NCBI RefSeq assembly: GCF_015355755.1
Contig: NZ_JACVEE010000011.1
Span: 1-17,100 of the forward strand
DNA: 17,100 bases
DNA from: Nocardia sp. XZ_19_385
GTDB lineage: Bacteria; Actinomycetota; Actinomycetes; Mycobacteriales; Mycobacteriaceae
Direction of reading: 5' to 3'
Both the position numbers and the translations under genes were made by a program. The notes beneath the pieces were generated by a model. That model was not told the DNA's origin. It made no database searches and was given only the letters and a program-made list of their open reading frames with translations. This document shows, in pieces, positions 13,709 to 17,100 of this stretch (the first letter of the stretch is position 1; each line of letters starts with the position of its first letter).

Positions 13709-14319
13709 GTCCGCAAGTTTCCATCAGTGGCGACCAGTTCCGCTATCACCTGTTCGACATGGTCACGTTCGCGGGCGATCGCACCCCACCCGCGGATTAC
13801 CAATCCCGCTTGGCTCAGGCCAACCCACGAACCGACCATGTGCGAGCCGTGCGGGTGCAATGCGAAATACAGTGCGCCCTTTGACCGCACAGCGCCATCG
13901 GTCGCGACGTACCAGCCCATCACGGATTCGCCATCCCATAGCCGCATCTCGCCGCGCCATTCGTAGCTTCCCTCGGTGACGCTGCGGGCACGCGATCCGT
14001 CGATAGCGAGCACCGCGCCGTCCTGCGCGATTGTCAACGGGTGGACGTCAATCCGTTCGACCTCATCCATCCATGTTTGCCACGCCGCCCACCATCGGCC
14101 AGTCAAGTCCAGACCCTGCGGCTCCATGCCCGCCAGCTCGGTCAGTGAAACCTCGAGAACCGCCGCCAGCGCGGCGGCGGTCGACAGGGACGGCTCGGAC
14201 TCGCCGTTTTCGTAGCGCGAGATCGTTCGCTTGTCGACGCCTACCGCCGCGCCCAGCGCTTCCATGCTGAGGTTCTTCGCCTCCCGAGACCGGCGGATCA
14301 CATCGCCTGTACTGCTCAC
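13687..14319 (-). CDS. XRE-family repressor with beta-rich C-terminal sensor-like domain
   Basis: Residues 5-63 form a classical helix-turn-helix (GAAVGVDKRTISRYENGESEPS), which fits the lysogeny repressor. The GTG at 14319 has GAGAGGA seven bases upstream, preferred over the longer open frame starting at 14499, which would run through the operators. The C-terminal ~140 residues are rich in Trp and strands (LTGRWWAAW, GSYEWRGEMRLWDG, GSHMVGSWVGLS, LVIRGWGAIAR). There is no Ser-Lys LexA-type (S24) protease, so SOS-driven self-cleavage is unlikely. It probably binds the twin operators in 14379-14417. Confidence 0.85.
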   Translation of the reverse strand: MSSTGDVIRRSREAKNLSMEALGAAVGVDKRTISRYENGESEPSLSTAAALAAVLEVSLTELAGMEPQGLDLTGRWWAAWQTWMDEVERIDVHPLTIAQDGAVLAIDGSRARSVTEGSYEWRGEMRLWDGESVMGWYVATDGAVRSKGALYFALHPHGSHMVGSWVGLSQAGLVIRGWGAIARERDHVEQVIAELVATDGNLRTWPTRPN

Positions 14320-14378
14320 CGCTTCATCCTCTCTCGTCTCACCGAACCCGCGCAAAGCCGGGCGTCCGGTCGTATCCT

Positions 14379-14394
14379 GGGTGACATATCTGTC
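14379..14394 (+). promoter_or_regulatory. Operator copy 1
   Basis: GGGTGACATATCTGTC contains the dyad GACA-N4-TGTC and recurs as an inverted copy at 14402-14417. It contains the GTGACA (14381-14386) that would be the -35 element of the rightward promoter. It is the likely binding site of the XRE repressor encoded beside it. Confidence 0.7.
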
Positions 14395-14401
14395 CCAACA
14401 A

Positions 14402-14417
14402 GACAATTCTGTCACCC
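14402..14417 (-). promoter_or_regulatory. Operator copy 2 (inverted)
   Basis: Read on the minus strand this is GGGTGACAGAATTGTC, identical to operator copy 1 in the first eight and last four bases. Centres of the two dyads are 19 bp apart, about two helical turns, which would allow cooperative binding of repressor dimers on one face. It contains the GTGACA -35-like element of the leftward promoter. Confidence 0.7.
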
Positions 14418-14436
14418 TTTGAAGGGGGCGTACACA

Positions 14437-14769
14437 ATGAAGAAACGAGCAGTGACCTACCAACTGAAAGACTTGTCGGGCAAGGATCACGAGCGACACG
14501 AGCGCGAGATGGTGGCCCTCGGCCAGATGTGGGGTTACGACATCGCGCGCCGGCTACTGATTCCCGCCTTCTGCGACACACCCCTACTGAAGCTGGTGCA
14601 AGCGATTCAGAAGGTCGAAGCCGAAGCGGTTTTCGTGCCGTACCTGGCACACCTCGGGGGCAGTATGCGGGCGGTGACCGAACAGTGCATTTTGGTCGAC
14701 ACCCTGACGTTCAAGACGTACGCGCGGCACTACGACTGGCAAAAGACGCTGTCCGCCAACGGTTTCTAA
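14437..14769 (+). CDS. Early protein, degenerate serine-recombinase-like fold (110 aa)
   Basis: ATG 14437 has AAGGGGG eight bases upstream. The section DTPLLKLVQAIQKVEAEAV followed by FVPYLAHLGGSMRAV (about residues 47-80) follows the pattern of the serine resolvase catalytic domain, where a basic Pro-x-Leu segment, a VVV strand and a LDRLGRS motif occur. Here the motif reads LAHLGGS, lacking the catalytic Asp and Arg, and no N-terminal catalytic Ser is seen. It is therefore probably not an active recombinase. As first gene of the repressor-controlled rightward transcript it might be a regulator or directionality factor. The fold match is my reading and not a search result. Confidence 0.6.
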   Translation: MKKRAVTYQLKDLSGKDHERHEREMVALGQMWGYDIARRLLIPAFCDTPLLKLVQAIQKVEAEAVFVPYLAHLGGSMRAVTEQCILVDTLTFKTYARHYDWQKTLSANGF

Positions 14770-14790
14770 GACTCCACAGGGAGAACGCTC

Positions 14791-15141
14791 GTGTTTCAAA
14801 CCGACGTAGGCGACATGCAGGTGACCTGGGACGTCCGCGACGGAGTACCCCGGATCATGTTCATTGACGACCCCAGCGCCGGGCGGCCTGCGCGACGTTG
14901 GGTCGACGGCATCGCCGATAGCCCCATGCCCGGACGACCAGCTGGTCGTCTGGCATTTGGCCCAGCAACGTATCCGACGCTCGCCCAGGTGATCGAGTGG
15001 CTGCCCGGCTACGAGGAGACGCTATGGGAAGCGGTTCGGAGCCAGGTCCGCACGCTGCATATCGCGACGGAGAACTACGGGGACGACCGCACCTTCCACC
15101 AGGCCGAACAGGAGGCGTGGCTGTCGGCGCACGGCTACTAG
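14791..15141 (+). CDS. Early hypothetical protein (116 aa)
   Basis: The GTG start has AGGGAGA upstream (from 14779) at good spacing and follows the previous gene by 21 bases, so the two form one short operon ending at the hairpin at 15187-15218. The N-terminal half is strand-rich (MQVTWDVRDGVPRIMFIDDP) and the C-terminal half helical (TLAQVIEWLPGYEETLWEAVRSQVRTLHIATENY). No domain was recognised. Lying under repressor control, it is a candidate for a lytic early function such as replication takeover or excision, neither of which is otherwise accounted for. Confidence 0.7.
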   Translation: MFQTDVGDMQVTWDVRDGVPRIMFIDDPSAGRPARRWVDGIADSPMPGRPAGRLAFGPATYPTLAQVIEWLPGYEETLWEAVRSQVRTLHIATENYGDDRTFHQAEQEAWLSAHGY

Positions 15142-15186
15142 ACACACCGACCACGGCCGGAGCAGCGACCAGCCCCGGCCAACGTG

Positions 15187-15218
15187 AACGGGCCCGCCCT
15201 AGCCGGGGCGGGCCCGTT
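15187..15218 (+). terminator. Strong GC-rich terminator of the early operon
   Basis: AACGGGCCCGCCC (15187-15199) and GGGCGGGCCCGTT (15206-15218) form a perfect 13-bp stem with a six-base loop. A real U-tract is missing, which is common for actinobacterial terminators. It stands 46 bases after the stop of the 116-residue early gene. Confidence 0.85.
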
Positions 15219-15279
15219 GTTGTGCCCGAACTGGATCTCGGACCACGCTCAATGCGGAATTACAGATCATTCCAGCAAG

Positions 15280-15432
15280 TCAGGAAGTAGTTTCTTCGTC
15301 GTCCGCGTCCTCTCGAGTGGCATTTGACAGAAGGCCGCTGTCATGGTCGGCACTCCACGAGAACACTCCACCGAGGCCGCTCTCCTTGATAGACCTGCTG
15401 CTCGTTTCGTCACCGCTGGATGTCTCAGTCAT
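15280..15432 (-). CDS. Small acidic protein of unknown function (50 aa)
   Basis: ATG 15432 is preceded by GGAGGA four bases upstream on the minus strand, one of the best ribosome sites in the window. The product is rich in Ser, Thr, Asp and Glu at both ends. Its centre, SIKESGLGGVFSWSADHDSG, resembles the last beta-strand region of GH18 chitinases (GLGGVxxWxxDxD). That likeness may be chance or a remnant. The gene stands alone between two terminators, with an inverted repeat in front of it (15457-15474), so it could be separately regulated. A longer open frame up to 15618 has no such start signal. Confidence 0.5.
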   Translation of the reverse strand: MTETSSGDETSSRSIKESGLGGVFSWSADHDSGLLSNATREDADDEETTS

Positions 15433-15456
15433 TTGATCCTCCAACCTTCCCAAACT

Positions 15457-15474
15457 GGTCGGCCAATTCCGACC
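15457..15474. promoter_or_regulatory. Inverted repeat upstream of the small acidic gene
   Basis: GGTCGG-CCAATT-CCGACC, a dyad with 6-bp arms, lies 25 bases before the ATG of the leftward 50-residue ORF. It could be an operator. It differs from the GACA-N4-TGTC operators, so another regulator would be needed. Confidence 0.35.
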
Positions 15475-15607
15475 GCTAGATATCGTCCCATGACGACCGT
15501 CGTGAACGCGCCCGAATCGGCTGCGCCCCCGACGATCCCAGTCGAACCGCCCAAGAGTGCACGCAAATCGGCGTGAGGGTGCGTTCGGTTGACCCGCGTA
15601 CCCAAAG

Positions 15608-15645
15608 GGTACGGCCACATGCCCGCCGGGGCATGTGGCCGTACC
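15608..15645 (-). terminator. Terminator of the integrase gene
   Basis: A perfect 17-bp stem, GGTACGGCCACATGCCC with GGGCATGTGGCCGTACC, has a four-base loop (GCCG) and sits 14 bases beyond the integrase stop. Symmetry lets it act on both strands, but the gene arrangement makes it the integrase terminator. Confidence 0.85.
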
Positions 15646-15658
15646 TCTTCACGCTTCC

Positions 15659-16591
15659 CTAGTCGTACGCTGCCGCCTCGACCGTGGAGCGCAGGTCTTG
15701 GTGTCTCATCTTCACGTAGCGCTTCGTCGTGTCGGCGCTGGCGTGTCCGAGAAGTTCCTGAACCACGAACACGTCCTTTTGCACCCGATACGTCCGGGTG
15801 CCGAACATGTGCCGCAGCTTGTGCATGGTGTTCGCGTCGTCCAGGTGCTGACGAACACGCTTGCCGACGTACGCCGCCGTCAAGTGGCCGATGCCGTATC
15901 TGCCGGGGAAGAAGTAGCCACGACCCAGCGCCCGCAACTCCTTCGCCAGGTCGTCCAGCAAGGGCACCATGCGTTCCTTGCCGCCCTTCCCGTGCACTGT
16001 GATCCACCAGCCGTCGTCATCCTCGACCAGATCGCGCGAATGCGCCTGCGCCACTTCACCACGCCGCATTCCCGCTTCGGCCGATAAACGCAGCATTAAC
16101 CGCTCACGCGGCTCAGCCAATGCCAGAGCTTCCCTATAGACCCCGTACGGTGTCGGCTTGGGATTAGGCGGGCTGGGTTTCACCGGCGGCAATTCCGCGG
16201 CGGCATTCTCGAGGGCAATACCGGCACCGGGGGCCCAGTCCCAGAATTTGCGGAAACTCTGGTAGTAGCTCCGCCTGGTATCTGTCTCCCAAACCTGCCG
16301 ACCGGCCCACGAAATAAGGTGCTGACCCGTAACTTTCCCCGGGTCTGGCAAGCCGATACTGCGTGCCAGTCTTCGCAAATGGTAGGTGTGCAGGTCGACT
16401 GATGACTGAGCAATTCCCTGAGCTTGCAATGCAACTCGAAAGCTATCGAGCGCTGGAACCCACCCTTTCGGAAGCGGCGTGCCTAAAACCTTGAGGCTCG
16501 GGGCAGTTGCGCGCCCGGCCTCCGTACATAGACCATGACCGTGCATGGTTTCAAGATCACTTGACACTTCAACTTCGTTACAGCCACTCAT
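15659..16591 (-). CDS. int: Tyrosine-type phage integrase
   Basis: This 310-residue recombinase has all the active-site residues: R176 in GMRRGE, K205 in the GKGGKER hairpin, H257 and R260 in HKLRHMFGT, H283 in LLGHAS, and the nucleophile Y292 in TKRYVKM. Residues about 45-125 form the core-binding helical domain. The first 40 residues may be an arm-binding part, although short. The enzyme inserts and, with a helper, excises the element at the 39-bp tRNA core. GGGGGAG precedes the ATG. The coding DNA is less GC-biased at third positions than that of the structural genes. It lies 15 bases after the helix-turn-helix gene, probably in one operon. Confidence 0.95.
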   Translation of the reverse strand: MSGCNEVEVSSDLETMHGHGLCTEAGRATAPSLKVLGTPLPKGWVPALDSFRVALQAQGIAQSSVDLHTYHLRRLARSIGLPDPGKVTGQHLISWAGRQVWETDTRRSYYQSFRKFWDWAPGAGIALENAAAELPPVKPSPPNPKPTPYGVYREALALAEPRERLMLRLSAEAGMRRGEVAQAHSRDLVEDDDGWWITVHGKGGKERMVPLLDDLAKELRALGRGYFFPGRYGIGHLTAAYVGKRVRQHLDDANTMHKLRHMFGTRTYRVQKDVFVVQELLGHASADTTKRYVKMRHQDLRSTVEAAAYD

Positions 16592-16606
16592 TAGCTACCA
16601 CTCCCC

Positions 16607-16984
16607 CTAGCCCCAACGCTGTTGCGCGGCTTGACGACTGATACCCATCGGCGCTGCTATCTCCGCCCAAGAGAATCCTGCCCCACGCAGACCCGCAACC
16701 GCTGTAGCAATAGCCGTGTCGAAGCTATCGCGTATTAAAACGAGGTCCGCCAACGCTTCTGGATCGGCCGAAGCGACGCGCCGACCCACACGTTCCGCAA
16801 GCGATTGATAGTCCGAACCGCCGACGCGGGCCGCCGCCCGACGCTTCGGTGTCAACGATTCGTTGACAGCGGACGACGCATTCCGCTCATCCCGAACGAG
16901 GAACAAGGCAGGCGGATCAATTTCCGAAAACCGACCCCCGGGTGCGTGTTGCTGCAAGTTGTCCGCAATTTCGGGCGATACCAT
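16607..16984 (-). CDS. Helix-turn-helix DNA-binding protein upstream of int (5' end uncertain)
   Basis: The C-terminal 50 residues form a helix-turn-helix (IATAVAGLRGAGFSWAEIAAPMGISRQAAQQRWG) of a type common in small actinobacterial regulators. Placed just before int, it may regulate int or act as an excision helper. The start is unclear: ATG 16984 (125 residues) is chosen, but it has only a distant GGAGG. TTG 16855 (82 residues) or TTG 17062 at the att edge are alternatives. The frame stays open through attR out of the window. The N-terminal half has weak coding bias and contains a 19-bp palindrome. Confidence 0.65.
   Translation of the reverse strand: MVSPEIADNLQQHAPGGRFSEIDPPALFLVRDERNASSAVNESLTPKRRAAARVGGSDYQSLAERVGRRVASADPEALADLVLIRDSFDTAIATAVAGLRGAGFSWAEIAAPMGISRQAAQQRWG
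16850..16868. promoter_or_regulatory. 19-bp palindrome in the helix-turn-helix gene
   Basis: TGTCAACGA-T-TCGTTGACA is perfect in both 9-bp arms. It covers the alternative TTG start at 16855 of the helix-turn-helix gene. If the short form is the real protein, the palindrome sits on its start and would be a natural autoregulatory operator of the regulator-int operon. Confidence 0.5.
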
Positions 16985-17061
16985 CTGGTCTACTTGACAG
17001 CCTCCAACATGGTCGGGGGCGTCGGTATCAGTAAGGGCAGGTGAGGAAAAGTGAGGCTCCA

Positions 17062-17100
17062 AATCAGCGGGTTCGGGGTTCGAGTCCCTGATGGCGCACC
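17062..17100 (+). repeat. attR: attR core (39-bp direct repeat)
   Basis: This is an exact copy of positions 1-39. It contains the tRNA T-arm and acceptor 3' strand but no adjoining 5' half, so it is the displaced host tRNA end. The repeat runs to the window edge and may extend further. Confidence 0.93.

Larger units (their letters stand above)
14379..14417. promoter_or_regulatory. Divergent promoter-operator region (lysis-lysogeny switch)
   Basis: A near-symmetrical 39-bp block lies between the repressor and the first early gene. Each strand carries GTGACA as a -35 candidate, followed 17 bases later by a weak -10 (CAATTC rightward at 14404-14409; CAGATA leftward at 14392-14387). Repressor bound to either operator would cover these elements, so it should both silence the early genes and control itself. 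The -35 assignments are plausible; the -10 matches are poor. Confidence 0.6.
1..17100. mobile_element. Complete miniature temperate siphovirus prophage in a tRNA gene
   Basis: The window is bounded by an exact 39-base direct repeat with tRNA 3'-end character and carries a tyrosine integrase next to the right repeat. Between them lie small and large terminase, portal, prohead protease-capsid fusion, connectors, tail tube, chaperone, tape measure, tail-tip and receptor-binding proteins, endolysin, holin-like genes and an XRE repressor. Every structural step of a long-tailed phage appears to be present, which argues against a satellite that borrows tails. No polymerase, primase, helicase, replication initiator or methylase was found. 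Genomes of 14-18 kb with this plan are known among lytic actinophages such as Rhodococcus phage RRH1; an integrated form with an integrase and repressor is less usual. Confidence 0.92.

Noticed and set aside
14320..14499. Longer repressor starting at 14499
   Set aside because: The extra 60 residues would be encoded across the operators and promoters, and the GTG at 14319 has a strong, well-spaced ribosome site directly before the helix-turn-helix domain.
15490..15576. 28-residue rightward ORF, possibly leaderless
   Set aside because: No ribosome site, only a loosely -10-like TAGATAT upstream, and a Pro-rich product without homology I can recognise. There is not enough to call a gene.
16805..17044. 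Rightward 79-codon frame opposite the helix-turn-helix gene
   Set aside because: It lies antisense to the better supported gene, lacks a ribosome site and has no domain character.
1..17100. Capsid-forming phage satellite (PICI-like) or tail-only particle
   Set aside because: Satellites of that kind lack tail genes, and tail-like particles lack capsid and terminase genes. Both sets are present here with intact motifs.
1..17100. CRISPR arrays, insertion sequences or anti-phage systems
   Set aside because: No spaced repeats, transposase motifs or known defence gene pairs were seen. The only passenger gene with a recognised family is cutA.

Overview
The window is one complete integrated element of about 17.06 kb. 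A 39-base sequence at positions 1-39 recurs exactly at 17062-17100. It carries a tRNA T-arm and acceptor 3' strand, so these are attL and attR of a prophage integrated into the 3' end of a tRNA gene, most likely tRNA-Lys. The high GC content, the frequent GTG starts and the style of the phage proteins point to an actinobacterium, probably of the mycolic-acid group (Nocardia, Rhodococcus or Gordonia). The host assignment is inference. The phage is a miniature temperate siphovirus: the head, tail, lysis, repressor and integrase genes look complete, but no replication gene is recognisable.

Layout from left to right: (i) 1-602, attL, a strong hairpin, and two small coupled genes, one encoding a zinc ribbon. 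(ii) 603-960, a non-coding stretch with a dyad just upstream of the packaging genes. (iii) 961-13379, one tightly packed rightward operon, mostly with ATGA/GTGA overlaps or gaps under 30 bases. It encodes a small protein, an HNH nuclease, a zinc-knuckle protein, small and large terminase, a zinc-finger protein, the portal, an M15-peptidase endolysin, two small membrane proteins (lysis), a fused prohead protease-major capsid protein, head-tail connectors, the tail tube, a gp10-like protein, a tail assembly chaperone with a second ORF in the -1 frame, a tape measure protein, a tail-tip protein and a C1q-like receptor-binding protein. (iv) 13376-14319, leftward, a CutA1 homologue behind an XRE-type repressor. 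(v) 14320-14436, a divergent control region with two inverted copies of one operator. (vi) 14437-15218, two rightward early genes and a strong terminator. (vii) 15280-17062, leftward, a 50-residue acidic ORF, the tyrosine integrase and a helix-turn-helix gene that runs up to attR.

Points that deserve attention: the protease-capsid fusion and the endolysin each contain a strong Shine-Dalgarno sequence followed by an in-frame ATG, which would give a free capsid protein and a free lysin C-terminal fragment. A metal-tolerance-type CutA gene overlaps the end of the repressor gene and so should be expressed in the lysogen. The repressor lacks a LexA-like protease domain and instead carries a beta-rich C-terminal domain. 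The reading frame of the helix-turn-helix gene stays open through the att core and, in the excised circle, would reach an ATG in the left end of the element, so attP may lie inside that gene.
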